From NCBI GenBank assembly GCA_963663245.1, contig OY760143.1, positions 2,454,692-2,518,691 of the forward strand: a DNA stretch of 64,000 nt, given 5' to 3'. The position numbers and the translations under genes are program-made. Of the stretch, positions 1 through 8,780 are shown piece by piece. The number at the start of each line of letters is the position of its first letter. Position 1 is the first letter of the stretch. The notes beneath the pieces are model-generated. The model saw nothing but the letters and a program-made list of their open reading frames with translations, made no database searches and had not been told where the DNA came from. This DNA is from JAFGVL01 sp963663245 (GTDB taxonomy: Bacteria; Bacteroidota; Bacteroidia; Bacteroidales; Paludibacteraceae).

Positions 1-174
1 TTGTACTTAACGCATAATCAATCATTCCTAACAGACACCACTTTTCTTGGTTTCCCATTTCACTATTTCTACTCAGCAGAATTCTTATTGATTCTGTTTG
101 TATTGCTTTGTCTGGTTTACAGCATAAAAATCACACAACTACAGAGGAAATATAATATTAAAGAGGAAGAATAA
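1..174 (+). CDS. DUF4212 small subunit of sodium/solute symporter (5' truncated)
   Basis: An open frame enters from the left edge and stops at 172-174. The 57 visible codons contain the conserved GFPFHYFYSAEF segment followed by a hydrophobic helix (LLILFVLLCLVYSIKI) and a charged tail. This is the C-terminal half of the DUF4212 family, a small two-helix membrane protein that in many bacteria lies directly upstream of an SSS-type symporter and is thought to be its partner subunit. The next gene, 24 bp downstream, is exactly such a symporter, so both are probably one operon. The N-terminus is outside the window. Transport substrate is not determinable. Confidence 0.8.
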   Translation: MYLTHNQSFLTDTTFLGFPFHYFYSAEFLLILFVLLCLVYSIKITQLQRKYNIKEEE

Positions 175-198
175 ATTAAATAAGACAAAGATATAAAT

Positions 199-1875
199 AT
201 GAAAAAGATATTATTAACATCAAGTATATTTGGAATTCCTGCTTTAACATTTGCAGGAAACCTAACCCAGCTAGAAGGTAGCTTCAAAGTTGGACCAGCG
301 ATAATTCTTATCACTATTCTGATAACCTTTATAATGGTTGGGTTCTTTTCACAAGCAAAAGACACCACTGACTTTTTTGCTGCAGGAAGAAAAATCTCAA
401 ACGTAAGTTCAGGGATGGCCATTGCTGCCAACTGGATGAGTGCCGCATCCTTCTTAGGGATGGCTGCCATGATGTATGGAACTGGATATCACGGTTTATC
501 TTATGTCGTAGGATGGACTGGAGGTTATGTTTTATTGCTAATCCTAATGGCTGGTCAAATTCGTAAATATGGTAAGTTTACCGCTCCCGATTTTATTGGT
601 GACCGATTTTATTCTCAAGGACTAAGAGCCACAAGTGCTATATTTACCATATTTATTTCTTTTGCTTATATGGTAGGACAATTTGGTGGAGTAGGACTAA
701 TGTTCAAATGGATTCTAGGTATTGATTATGCATGGGCAGTACTAATTGGTGCCTCAGTAGTAATTTTTTATACTATGATTTCAGGAATGATGGGTGTAAC
801 TAAAAATATGGTAGTGCAATACACTATTATTATTATTGCCTTCATGATACCTACCTTTATGCTTACCTATAAATATGATTACTTCTGGCTATTACCTCAA
901 TTTGGTTATGGGTCGGTAGTAACAGATATCGTTCAAGGAATTCCTGCTCCAAACATTGCAGATGGAGTTTCATTATTAAATGCTTATGGACATCATGTTT
1001 CAATTGTTCCGAGTCCAGAGTTTGCTATGCCATGGGATGCTTCAACAGGAAAATCTGCTTTCCAATGGATTGCCATTTGTTTCTCTTTAATGTTAGGAAC
1101 AGCTGGTTTACCACATGTATTATCCCGTTTCTATATTACTCCAACAATTAGAGATGCACGTTTATCTTGTGTTTGGGGACTATTCTTTATATGTATCCTT
1201 TATTGGTTCTCTCCTATCTATAGTGCATTTGGTAAGATTTTATCTTCTAATCCAGAAGTAGGAAACTTAGCTAAAGATGCTATTGTTGTATATACTGCAC
1301 AATTAGGTGATATTCCTCCATTAGTGGTAGGCTTTTTAGCCGCAGGTGGTGTATCTGCAGCTTTCTCTACTATCTCGGGATTATTAGTTGCGAGCTCAGG
1401 AGCTTTTGCACATGATTTATATGCCAAAATTCTTAAACCTGACTGCACTCCTAAAAAACAGTTGTTAATGGCACGTATCGGAACAGTGGTTATTGGTATA
1501 TCTGTAGGGATTGTTGCTATGCTTAATTTAGGAATGATTGCTCAATTAGTTGCAGTGGCCTTCTCTATGGCTGCTTGTACTATTTTTCCTCTTTTCTTAC
1601 TTGGAATATGGTGGAGTGGTGCTAATAAGTCAGGAGCCATAGCAGGCATGACTACAGGGATTGTTATATCCTTATTCTCACTCACCTATTTTATTACAAG
1701 TAAAATGGGCATAGTGCTTCCAGGCACTGACTTTGTTGAGTTCTGGTTAAATGTATGGTATTTTGCATGGATAGGAGCTCCACTTTCAATCTTAGTGAAT
1801 ATTGTAGTTTCTAAATATACAGAACCTACTCCTATCGAAATCAAAAAATTCTTAATCGAAAAGGTACACACCTAA
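199..1875 (+). CDS. Sodium:solute symporter (SSS family, VC_2705-like)
   Basis: A 558-aa polytopic inner-membrane protein with about 13 hydrophobic segments. The DFFAAGRKISNVSSGMAIAANWMSAASFLG stretch (about residues 54-85, cited only in part here as AAGRK...NWMSAASF) is the SSS signature around the sodium site, and a GQFGGVG motif follows near residue 157. Length and order match the ActP-like VC_2705 subfamily, which is typically encoded after a DUF4212 gene as here. Members are suspected carboxylate (acetate-type) importers, which would fit the pta-ackA genes elsewhere in the window, but the substrate is inference. The ATG at 199 is followed by a hydrophobic signal-like segment. A strong hairpin terminator lies 18 bp after the stop. 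Confidence 0.88.
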   Translation: MKKILLTSSIFGIPALTFAGNLTQLEGSFKVGPAIILITILITFIMVGFFSQAKDTTDFFAAGRKISNVSSGMAIAANWMSAASFLGMAAMMYGTGYHGLSYVVGWTGGYVLLLILMAGQIRKYGKFTAPDFIGDRFYSQGLRATSAIFTIFISFAYMVGQFGGVGLMFKWILGIDYAWAVLIGASVVIFYTMISGMMGVTKNMVVQYTIIIIAFMIPTFMLTYKYDYFWLLPQFGYGSVVTDIVQGIPAPNIADGVSLLNAYGHHVSIVPSPEFAMPWDASTGKSAFQWIAICFSLMLGTAGLPHVLSRFYITPTIRDARLSCVWGLFFICILYWFSPIYSAFGKILSSNPEVGNLAKDAIVVYTAQLGDIPPLVVGFLAAGGVSAAFSTISGLLVASSGAFAHDLYAKILKPDCTPKKQLLMARIGTVVIGISVGIVAMLNLGMIAQLVAVAFSMAACTIFPLFLLGIWWSGANKSGAIAGMTTGIVISLFSLTYFITSKMGIVLPGTDFVEFWLNVWYFAWIGAPLSILVNIVVSKYTEPTPIEIKKFLIEKVHT

Positions 1876-1893
1876 TCTCCAATTCAAACTTTT

Positions 1894-1928
1894 AAAAGAC
1901 AATCTTGATAGTATCGAGATTGTCTTTT
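1894..1928 (+). terminator. Rho-independent terminator after the symporter
   Basis: A perfect 12-bp stem (AAAAGACAATCT / AGATTGTCTTTT) with an 11-nt loop is followed by a T-rich run. It ends the DUF4212/SSS transcription unit. Confidence 0.85.
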
Positions 1929-1945
1929 ATTTTAAAAAATAAACC

Positions 1946-2716
1946 TTGGGAAAATTACTCACTATATATCCTCAAACAAAGAAAGTTTTAATTAGCATTC
2001 TTATTTTAGTTTGTTTAAGCTTCTTTGTTGCTTACTTATATTACAATAGCAAAAACAAATCAGAAGACCCTCGTGTTGTGCATACAAAAATGCAATTCAA
2101 AGAATACGACAAATTAATGAAAAAAGGCAATTTTTCTGCAGCCTTACCTATTCTTGATAGTATCGAGACAACCTTACAATCAACACCAGGATACAGTGAA
2201 TCATACGAAATGGGTATTGTTTATAACGACAAAGCATCAGCTTGCTTAAGTATTGCTATCTACTCTATAAAAGATAGTCTTGAAAAAACTAACATGCTTA
2301 AAATTGCCCAACAACATATAGATTCAAGTATTGTTATATACACCAAATGGCTTAATATCAATAAAAATCTATCTAAAGAGAAACTCTTGATTAATATCAC
2401 ACCTTTCTTTCCAAAAGAAGACATAGCATTTAAGGGTAAAAACTATCAAAACATTTTGCAAAAAAGAGTAGATGATTTACTTTTGGCGCAGAAAGAATGT
2501 AGCAGAAGATTATCTGTTAGTTATACTAACTTAGGAATTATTCAGCGACATTTATACAAGCAAGATAAAGCTTTAGCTAGTTATATAAAAGCAATTAAAC
2601 TTTGGAAAGATAACTATACAGCTCGTAATAATTTCAATGTCTTAATGGGCAATGAACCCGAAGACCGTTCTATTATTGATGAACTATTTCCACCCGAAAA
2701 AAATAAATTTAATTAA
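1946..2716 (+). CDS. Membrane-anchored TPR-like protein, function unknown
   Basis: A 256-aa protein not recognised as a named family. Residues about 13-33 (KKVLISILILVCLSFFVAYLYY) form one transmembrane or signal-anchor helix, followed by a soluble domain. The soluble part is rich in helices, and YTNLGIIQRHLYKQDKALASYIKAIKLWKD near residues 195-224 has the spacing of a tetratricopeptide repeat (cited only as LGIIQRH...ALASYIKAI). The only usable start that keeps the membrane helix is TTG at 1946; there is no in-frame ATG before residue 50. It lies between a terminator and the porin gene (12 bp downstream), so it may be co-transcribed with the porin. Confidence 0.6.
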   Translation: MGKLLTIYPQTKKVLISILILVCLSFFVAYLYYNSKNKSEDPRVVHTKMQFKEYDKLMKKGNFSAALPILDSIETTLQSTPGYSESYEMGIVYNDKASACLSIAIYSIKDSLEKTNMLKIAQQHIDSSIVIYTKWLNINKNLSKEKLLINITPFFPKEDIAFKGKNYQNILQKRVDDLLLAQKECSRRLSVSYTNLGIIQRHLYKQDKALASYIKAIKLWKDNYTARNNFNVLMGNEPEDRSIIDELFPPEKNKFN

Positions 2717-2728
2717 AAACTATCTAAT

Positions 2729-4003
2729 ATGAAAAAACTACTTTTAATTGCAATTGCATTAATATCACTATCTGCAATTGCACAAGAAAAAAAGTTTGAT
2801 GTAAAATTTAAAGGTTTTGTTAAAACGGACTTCTTTGTAGATACTAGAGATGTAGTAGATGCAAGAGAAGGACATTTTAACCTATACCCAAAAGCTGAAA
2901 ACTTAGATGCTGCAGGAAAAGATATCAATTCGATTCCAAGCACGAACTTCCTTGCTATTCAGTCTAGAATCGGTATAATATTATCTGGACCTAACGCTTT
3001 TGGCGCAAAAACATCTGGATATTTAGAGGCTGATTTCTTTGGAAATGCTAATGGAAATTTTGACGATGTAAATGGGTTCCGTTTACGCCATGCTTTTGCT
3101 AAATTAACATGGAAGTCTAATCAATTATTAATGGGGCAATATTGGCACCCAATGTTTGTTACAGACTGTTTCCCTGGAACCGTTTCATTTAACACTGGTG
3201 TTCCTTTCCAGCCATTTTCTCGAAACCCACAAATTCGATTTACTCAGAGTTTAGGTAAAAGTGCAAAATTATTTATCTCTGCTTCAACACAACGAGATTT
3301 TACGAGTAAGGGTCCTGAATCGGCATCGAAACCTACAACACCAATAGTAAGTAGTGAGTTTCTTAGAAACTCAGCAATACCAATGTTTCATGCGCAAATA
3401 CAAATCAATCCAGATTCTACTAATCATGCATTTGGTGTAGGTGTTGATTATAAATCATTACTTCCTTTAACAAGTACAACTGGTACTGGTGTTGGAGGTG
3501 GAACCTATAAAGCTACTGCTAGAATTAATAGTCTATCTGCTATAGCATACAGCAAATTAGACTTCAAAAAACTATCAATAAAACTAGAGGGTGTATTTGC
3601 CCAAAACGCACATGATTTAACAATGATTGGTGGTTATGGACAAACAACTGCAATTGCAGACCCCATCACAGGTGAAGTCTCTTATGCAAATATTACAACT
3701 GCTTCTGGGTGGTTAGACATTGCTACGAAAGGGAAAAAAGTACAGTTCGGATTATTTGGTGGTTATGCTCAAAACTTAGGAGGAGAGAAAGATATTGCTA
3801 ACTATTTTGCACGTAGCAACAATATCGATTATTTATATCGTGTTTCTCCACGTATTGTATTCCCTGCAGGCAAATTAACCTTAGCAATAGAAGGTGAATA
3901 TACCGTTGCTGCATACGGAACAAATAACCTTGATGGTACTGTTGCTAATTCTAGCGAAGTGGCAAATTTTAGAGGTTTATTCTCTTGCAGTTACAAGTTC
4001 TAG
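2729..4003 (+). CDS. Outer-membrane beta-barrel porin-like protein
   Basis: A 424-aa protein with a Sec signal peptide (MKKLLLIAIALISLSAIAQ) followed by alternating amphipathic strands and a C-terminus ending in an aromatic residue (CSYKF), as in outer-membrane barrels. Segments such as YLEADFFGNANG, FRLRHAFAKL and LLMGQYWHPMF resemble the DcaP-like and Bacteroidetes porin families, where a GQ-x-W loop sits early in the barrel. No TonB box or plug domain is present, so passive diffusion of a small solute is the likely role. It may serve the symporter encoded just upstream, by context only. A hairpin terminator follows. Confidence 0.72.
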   Translation: MKKLLLIAIALISLSAIAQEKKFDVKFKGFVKTDFFVDTRDVVDAREGHFNLYPKAENLDAAGKDINSIPSTNFLAIQSRIGIILSGPNAFGAKTSGYLEADFFGNANGNFDDVNGFRLRHAFAKLTWKSNQLLMGQYWHPMFVTDCFPGTVSFNTGVPFQPFSRNPQIRFTQSLGKSAKLFISASTQRDFTSKGPESASKPTTPIVSSEFLRNSAIPMFHAQIQINPDSTNHAFGVGVDYKSLLPLTSTTGTGVGGGTYKATARINSLSAIAYSKLDFKKLSIKLEGVFAQNAHDLTMIGGYGQTTAIADPITGEVSYANITTASGWLDIATKGKKVQFGLFGGYAQNLGGEKDIANYFARSNNIDYLYRVSPRIVFPAGKLTLAIEGEYTVAAYGTNNLDGTVANSSEVANFRGLFSCSYKF

Positions 4004-4020
4004 AAATATCACAATATAAA

Positions 4021-4052
4021 AAAACGCAGGCTATTTGGTCTGCGTTTTTTTT
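4021..4052 (+). terminator. Terminator after the porin gene
   Basis: AAAACGCAG and CTGCGTTTT form a 9-bp stem around a 10-nt loop, followed by eight T. Confidence 0.85.
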
Positions 4053-4070
4053 ATGCATATATTACTCCTT

Positions 4071-4292
4071 ATGGAAAAAGAAAAATTAGATGGACGTAAA
4101 AGGTCTCATGTGAAAATTGGTCAGATTGTTGATATAGTATTAAAAAAGGACCAACGAAGTGGCGAACTCACAGAAGGTGAAATTAGTCGAATCCTAACGA
4201 AATCTGCTAATCATCCACATGGCATTAAAGTTATGCTAAATACTGGAGAAGTAGGTAGAGTAAAAAATATTATTGAAGAAGCTGAAGAGTAA
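4071..4292 (+). CDS. ywbE: YwbE family protein
   Basis: A 73-aa protein (MEKEKLDGRKRSHVKIG...) matching the small conserved YwbE/DUF2196 family: the GQIVDIVLKKDQRSGELTEG core is followed by ILTKSANHPHGIKV and VGRVKNI near the C-terminus. Its biochemical role is unknown. The ATG at 4071 is preferred because the longer frame (TTG at 4035) would begin inside the preceding terminator hairpin. It stands alone between the porin terminator and the cysteine-rich lipoprotein genes. Confidence 0.85.
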   Translation: MEKEKLDGRKRSHVKIGQIVDIVLKKDQRSGELTEGEISRILTKSANHPHGIKVMLNTGEVGRVKNIIEEAEE

Positions 4293-4319
4293 AAATAACC
4301 ACCTAAAACTGATTACACT

Positions 4320-4559
4320 ATGAAACACTTACTATTAATTCTCACCGTATTCTTTCTTGTAGCATGTAGTAACAAGAAAAATCCAAATGAGAATATAAAA
4401 TCAGATATAATTATTGATTCTATAACTGAATATCTTACTGATACAACATGTTGTAACAATGTAAAAGAAGATTGCACCCTTACAAAATCTAAGTGTTGTG
4501 TTTCTGATAGTTCTATAATAGAAAAAGAACGCAAAGAGTTTTCTAAGTCAATAGAATAG
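4320..4559 (+). CDS. Small cysteine-containing lipoprotein
   Basis: A 79-aa predicted lipoprotein: signal MKHLLLILTVFFLVAC with a lipobox (LVAC) at residues 13-16, then a short polar mature part with two vicinal cysteine pairs (TTCCNN and SKCCVS) and one single cysteine. It is related in design to the next gene, which has more CC pairs. The reduced cell surface or periplasmic face is the expected location. No family is recognised. Metal binding or redox buffering is plausible from the cysteine density but is inference only. Confidence 0.6.
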   Translation: MKHLLLILTVFFLVACSNKKNPNENIKSDIIIDSITEYLTDTTCCNNVKEDCTLTKSKCCVSDSSIIEKERKEFSKSIE

Positions 4560-4566
4560 CAAACAT

Positions 4567-4601
4567 TTTGAATAAGAATCCTTATTTTATTTGTATATTT
4601 G
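4567..4601 (+). promoter_or_regulatory. Putative Bacteroidetes promoter for the cysteine-rich lipoprotein
   Basis: TTTG at 4567-4570 and TATATTTG at 4594-4601, 23 bp apart. This is slightly wider than the usual 19-21 bp. The AATAAG/CTTATT inverted repeat in the spacer could be an operator. Confidence 0.45.
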
Positions 4602-4629
4602 TTTCCTAAACTTATAAAATAAGAGCATA

Positions 4630-4878
4630 ATGAAAAATATTATTTTAATTCTATCCCTAGCATTTCTTGTTGGATGTAATTGCAATTCAAAAAAATGCGG
4701 AGATCAAACAGGCATTGCTGATACAACTAAAGTAAATTGTTGTGATTCACTAAGCACTGACTCTACAAAAAAAGCTTGTTGTAAAGAAGCAGAAAAAAAG
4801 AAATGCTGTAAGGAGGACAGCACAGCAACAAAAGATTGCTGTAAAAAAGAAAAGAAAAAATGTTGTGACAAACAATAA
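4630..4878 (+). CDS. Cysteine-rich lipoprotein with repeated CC pairs
   Basis: An 82-aa predicted lipoprotein with lipobox LVGC at residues 13-16. It holds 13 cysteines: CNC and KCG next to the lipid anchor, then five vicinal CC pairs (NCCD, ACCK, KCCK, DCCK, KCCD) spaced by Lys/Glu/Asp-rich linkers. The composition (Cys plus Lys, almost no hydrophobic residues after the anchor) resembles metallothionein-like or metal-sequestering peptides, but no known family is recognised. It has its own promoter-like element and terminator. The neighbouring 79-aa lipoprotein is a simpler version, suggesting tandem duplication. Confidence 0.65.
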   Translation: MKNIILILSLAFLVGCNCNSKKCGDQTGIADTTKVNCCDSLSTDSTKKACCKEAEKKKCCKEDSTATKDCCKKEKKKCCDKQ

Positions 4879-4880
4879 TC

Positions 4881-4910
4881 AAAAGCAGACTTAGTAAGTC
4901 TGCTTTTTTT
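4881..4910 (+). terminator. Terminator after the cysteine-rich lipoprotein
   Basis: AAAAGCAGACTT / AAGTCTGCTTTT form a 12-bp stem with a 3-nt loop and a T tract. Confidence 0.87.
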
Positions 4911-5035
4911 GTGTCATAATGCTACGGCAACCTTTTATTTGCAATCATAAAGAAGCATAATCTCAATGCTTTATTTCTAATTGACATCATTTTAAATATA
5001 CATTATAAATCATCTAAACAATTAACGAGAATTTC

Positions 5036-6187
5036 ATGAAAAATTTTAAAACAAAGTTATGGGCTTTCACCTCATTTCTTTTTATTTCAGTACTTAGTGT
5101 CAATGCACAAGAAGTTGACCAATCACAAATTGCTTCTATCTTAGAAGTTGACCAATACAGTAGAGCCATTCATATTATGGCAATGTTACTTGTTGGTTTT
5201 GGTTTCTTAATGGTATTTGTAAAAAAATACGGTCGCTCTGCCATTACAGCAACTTTCCTTTTAGTAAGTGTATCTATCCCAACTTATCTAGTAATTAAAG
5301 GGCTTGGAGTTTCTGAAGGAGTTAGCGAAATTGAACAATTTATTTTAGCAGAATTTGGTGCTGCCAGTTTACTTATTGCAGCAGGGGCTTTATTAGGTAG
5401 AATAAAGATGTACCAATACATTGTATTGGGCTTATTATTTATTCCATTTTATATCTTAAATGAAATGATTGTACTAGATGATTGTTTCAACTTTGTAGGT
5501 AAAATTGCTGATACAGGTGGATCAGTAGTTATTCATGCCTTTGGTGCAATCTTTGGCATCTCAGCAGCCATCTTCTTAACAACTAAAAAACATATGGAGA
5601 CTCCTATAGAAGCTGATGCTACTAGTGATCGTTTCTCATTACTAGGAAGTATGATTCTATGGATTTTCTGGCCAAGCTTCTGCGCTGCTTTAGTCCCAGT
5701 TGAAGCTATTCCTGTGACAGTTGTAAATGTATTTCTAGCACTATGTGGTTCAACACTTGCCACTTATATTGTTTCTGTAAAAATAAGAGGTAAAATTGGC
5801 GCTGCAGATATTGCAAATGCAGCTTTAGCTGGTGGTGTTGCCATTGGTTCTACTTGTGATTTTGCTAGTCATCCACAAGCGATTCTAATTGGTGTTATTG
5901 CTGGAGTTCTTTCAACTATTGGCTTTGGTATCCTTCAAGAAAAACAACAAAAATTACATAAAATCATAGACACCTGTGGTGTTTCAAATCTTCATGGTAT
6001 ACCAGGAATATTTGGAGGTTTAGCTGCTATTGTTGTAGTTAGTGGACTAGATGTAGGTGCTCAACTAAAAGGCATCGCAGTTACAGTAGTTCTTGCAATC
6101 TTATCTGGCTTATTCACAGGTAAAATTGTTTCCTTATTTGGAAAAACTGAGGATATCTATGACGATGGAAATGAATTTACAGAATAG
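5036..6187 (+). CDS. Rh-type ammonium/ammonia channel (Amt/Rh superfamily)
   Basis: A 383-aa protein with a signal peptide (ending SVNAQ) and about 11 membrane helices. The motifs are those of the Rh branch rather than classical AmtB: VVIHAFGAIFG near residue 161 (first pore histidine), NAALAGGVAIGSTCD near 260, and DTCGVSNLHGIPGIFGG near 315 (second pore histidine). The channel would pass NH3/NH4+ (or CO2, as proposed for some Rh proteins) through the inner membrane. No GlnK gene lies next to it, as is usual for Rh and unlike AmtB. It is followed by its own terminator. Confidence 0.85.
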   Translation: MKNFKTKLWAFTSFLFISVLSVNAQEVDQSQIASILEVDQYSRAIHIMAMLLVGFGFLMVFVKKYGRSAITATFLLVSVSIPTYLVIKGLGVSEGVSEIEQFILAEFGAASLLIAAGALLGRIKMYQYIVLGLLFIPFYILNEMIVLDDCFNFVGKIADTGGSVVIHAFGAIFGISAAIFLTTKKHMETPIEADATSDRFSLLGSMILWIFWPSFCAALVPVEAIPVTVVNVFLALCGSTLATYIVSVKIRGKIGAADIANAALAGGVAIGSTCDFASHPQAILIGVIAGVLSTIGFGILQEKQQKLHKIIDTCGVSNLHGIPGIFGGLAAIVVVSGLDVGAQLKGIAVTVVLAILSGLFTGKIVSLFGKTEDIYDDGNEFTE

Positions 6188-6210
6188 TAAAGCATTTAAA
6201 GTTTTATAAA

Positions 6211-6246
6211 AAAAACGTGAGCCTTAGTTGGCTTGCGTTTTTTTTT
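6211..6246 (+). terminator. Terminator after the Rh-type channel
   Basis: AAAACGTGAGCC and GGCTTGCGTTTT pair over 12 positions with two G-T wobbles and a 6-nt loop, followed by a long T run. Confidence 0.8.
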
Positions 6247-6272
6247 ATACTTTCGAGAAAAATAAAACAAGC

Positions 6273-7613
6273 ATGAAAATAAGAACGCAAAAAAGGTCGG
6301 CCGCTGATAAATTTATTATTGAACCCATACAACAGTTTATGGGTAATAGTACCGCCAGTAGTATTGTATTATTTGCATCTGCCTTTATTGCAATAATTAT
6401 AGCGAATACTCCTTGGGCAAATGATTTTCACCACATCTGGGAAATTGAATTAGGGCTTGGATTTGGTGAGCATGCCATCTCAAAAAGTTTACATCACTGG
6501 ATTAATGATGGATTAATGGCAGTTTTCTTCTTTGTAGTTGGGCTTGAGTTAAAAAGAGAAATTATCGCTGGAGAATTACGTGACCCTAAAAAAGCGATTT
6601 TACCTATTGTTGCCGCCATAGGAGGAATGCTTTTTCCTGCTATTATCTATTTAGCATTTAACAAAGAAGGAATTGCTTCTAATGGATGGGGTATTCCGAT
6701 GGCTACTGACATTGCTTTCGTCTTAGGTATTGTATACCTCTTAGGTAAAAAGGTGCCTCTTTCCTTAAAAATATTCCTTACCGCTCTTGCTATTGTTGAT
6801 GATATTGGAGCCGTTTTAGTGATTGCTTTATTTTACACATCCCAAATAGACTATGCTAGTTTATTTATGGGTATGCTGTTTATTGGCGTTATGGTAGCCG
6901 GAAATTTATTGGGAGTTAGAAATAGAGTCTTTTATTTTAGCGTTGGGATTGCTGGTGTATGGTTAGCCTTTTTAATGTCTGGTGTACATGCTACCATTGC
7001 TGCAGTATTATCTGCAATGGTTATACCTGCTTCTGTAAAAGTAGATGAAAATGAATACAGCGAAAAGCTAGGAGGCTTACTCTCTGCCTTTAAAAAAGAA
7101 AACCCGAACAACAAACCTACAGTTACTGATAATCAGATGCATATTTTAGAAAGCATTCGTAGTCTGACTAAAAAAGCTCAAACACCATTACAATTATTAG
7201 AACATAGCATGCACCCCTTTGTAGCCTTCTTTGTGCTACCAATATTTGCTTTAAGCAACGCTGGATTTGAAATATCTAAAAACATATTTGATATTGTTCA
7301 AACACCAATCTTCTTAGGGACCTATTTCGGATTGCTTGGCGGAAAAGTAATTGGAGTTTATGGCGTATCTGCTATTTTACTAAAACTAAAATGGGTGAAA
7401 TTACCTGAAGGGATGACTAAATTGCATCTCTTAGGTGGAGGATTTCTTGCCGCAATAGGATTTACCATGTCTTTGTTTATTGCAGGACTAGCTTTTACTG
7501 ACTATGTGCTCTTAGAACAAGCAAAAATGGGGGCCATATTTTCTTCACTTACAGCAGGAGTCGTAGGGTTTTTGATTATACGCAGAGCTTGTAAAATAGC
7601 TGGATGTAAGTAG
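6273..7613 (+). CDS. nhaA: Na+/H+ antiporter NhaA
   Basis: A 446-aa NhaA-family antiporter exporting Na+ in exchange for protons at the inner membrane. Visible family motifs are HHWINDGLMAVFFFVVGLELKRE (cited as NDGLMAVFFF...GLELKRE), GWGIPMATDIAFVLG and LAIVDDIGAVLVIA, the last carrying the two ion-binding aspartates (VDD). A cytoplasmic insertion of about 45 residues near residues 265-310 is longer than in E. coli NhaA. The ATG at 6273 is chosen because the longer frame starts within the preceding terminator loop at 6228. Confidence 0.93.
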   Translation: MKIRTQKRSAADKFIIEPIQQFMGNSTASSIVLFASAFIAIIIANTPWANDFHHIWEIELGLGFGEHAISKSLHHWINDGLMAVFFFVVGLELKREIIAGELRDPKKAILPIVAAIGGMLFPAIIYLAFNKEGIASNGWGIPMATDIAFVLGIVYLLGKKVPLSLKIFLTALAIVDDIGAVLVIALFYTSQIDYASLFMGMLFIGVMVAGNLLGVRNRVFYFSVGIAGVWLAFLMSGVHATIAAVLSAMVIPASVKVDENEYSEKLGGLLSAFKKENPNNKPTVTDNQMHILESIRSLTKKAQTPLQLLEHSMHPFVAFFVLPIFALSNAGFEISKNIFDIVQTPIFLGTYFGLLGGKVIGVYGVSAILLKLKWVKLPEGMTKLHLLGGGFLAAIGFTMSLFIAGLAFTDYVLLEQAKMGAIFSSLTAGVVGFLIIRRACKIAGCK

Positions 7614-7639
7614 TTTATAAGGAAATAACACTTATTCTT

Positions 7640-8005
7640 TCAGTCTGTTAAGATTGGATGAAAACCGCTTCTAATAATTATTTTAATGTCTCCTTTTGCC
7701 AAATTATTTATATACTCTGCTTGTTCTTTAAATAATTCATCCGTTTTCTTTTCCCAAAACAATATTTTTTCCCTCTGACTTTTCTCCTCTAAAATTATAT
7801 TAAATTTTTCAAGAATATCTACAAACTTAGACATATGAATTAACCTTGAAGCCGAAGAATTAAAAAGAGGATTTTCTTCCATCTTTATCAAGACATATCT
7901 ATAGTGAACAATTTTCTCTGGAATAGAAAATTTAAAATTACTTTCAGACACAATATAATTTCCCATATAATAAACAAAATAAACTATTTCGTTTATTATA
8001 TGCAT
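7640..8005 (-). CDS. Hypothetical protein, possibly an orphan
   Basis: A 121-aa open frame with no recognised family. The N-terminal part is hydrophobic/aromatic and the rest is a charged helical region (KSQREKILFWEKKTDELFKEQAEYINN, cited as ILFWEKK...EQAEYI) that could form a coiled coil. An alternative ATG at 7966 gives a 108-aa product. It lies directly downstream of the Crp/Fnr gene in the same direction (38 bp gap) and may be co-transcribed. Codon use is like its neighbours, supporting a real gene, but there is no homology signal that I can recognise. Confidence 0.45.
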   Translation of the reverse strand: MHIINEIVYFVYYMGNYIVSESNFKFSIPEKIVHYRYVLIKMEENPLFNSSASRLIHMSKFVDILEKFNIILEEKSQREKILFWEKKTDELFKEQAEYINNLAKGDIKIIIRSGFHPILTD

Positions 8006-8043
8006 TGATAAATATCACAATAAACATCCTTTAACAAATAATA

Positions 8044-8691
8044 TTAAGTTACATTTCCTTCTTTATATTCTGTTCTAATTCTACTTAAAGTTTCTCTTGT
8101 TATATCTAAATATGAAGCAATATAATGATGTGGAACCATTTCTAACAAATATGGTTGCATATGCATTAAATATTGATATCTCTCTTTTGCAGAAGCATGT
8201 TTACACATACACATCTTCTTTTCTAGCCATCCAATATACGAAGAAAGAATAATAACTTCAATCTGATTCAACAATGGGAATTCTTTCTTTAAGCCCTCAA
8301 TAAAAACCCACCTTATAGCATATACAACAGAATCTTGTAATAATTGAATATTTTGAAATGTAGAAGTTAAAAGAGTTGATTCTTCATAAAAAAAAATAAA
8401 CTCTCCCGAACAAAAAAAATGATGTGTTATATCTACACCATCTTTATTCATAAAACTACGTGCTAAACCATCTTCTAGAAACCAGATATATCGTGGCACC
8501 GAACCTTCTTGATGCAAAAAACTACCCTTTGGATATTCTAATCTAACTATTTCTTCAAAACAATCAATACTCATATTCTCTTCAATCTCTTTAAAAAGAG
8601 ATATTATTTTATCAATATATGGAGTCATATAATTATTAACACTTCCAGTTTTTCTCATATTTTTTTTCAGGATGTGTGAGAACATTGGCAA
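8044..8691 (-). CDS. Crp/Fnr family transcriptional regulator
   Basis: A 215-aa regulator. The cyclic-nucleotide-binding-like fold spans about residues 35-130 (LEYPKGSFLHQEG, YIWFLEDGLARSF) and a C-terminal helix-turn-helix is at about 188-208 (HHYIASYLDITRETLSRIR), the usual Bacteroidetes Crp arrangement. No N-terminal FNR cysteine cluster is visible; an MCMCKH segment at about residue 161 lies between the domains. Starts at 8691, 8658 (MRKTG) or 8628 (MTPYI) are all possible; the last fits family length best. A perfect TTGA-N6-TCAA palindrome sits upstream, suggesting autoregulation. Confidence 0.85.
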   Translation of the reverse strand: MPMFSHILKKNMRKTGSVNNYMTPYIDKIISLFKEIEENMSIDCFEEIVRLEYPKGSFLHQEGSVPRYIWFLEDGLARSFMNKDGVDITHHFFCSGEFIFFYEESTLLTSTFQNIQLLQDSVVYAIRWVFIEGLKKEFPLLNQIEVIILSSYIGWLEKKMCMCKHASAKERYQYLMHMQPYLLEMVPHHYIASYLDITRETLSRIRTEYKEGNVT

Positions 8692-8780
8692 TTTAATATA
8701 ATATAATAGAACATTTAGAGATTAGGTTTAATTCTTAAAAAAGTATTATTACAAATTAAAATATTTAAAAACAAAATAAC

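Noticed and set aside
117..470. Minus-strand 117-aa open frame opposite the symporter start
   Set aside because: It lies antisense to a clear SSS symporter coding sequence and has no family features; a shadow frame.
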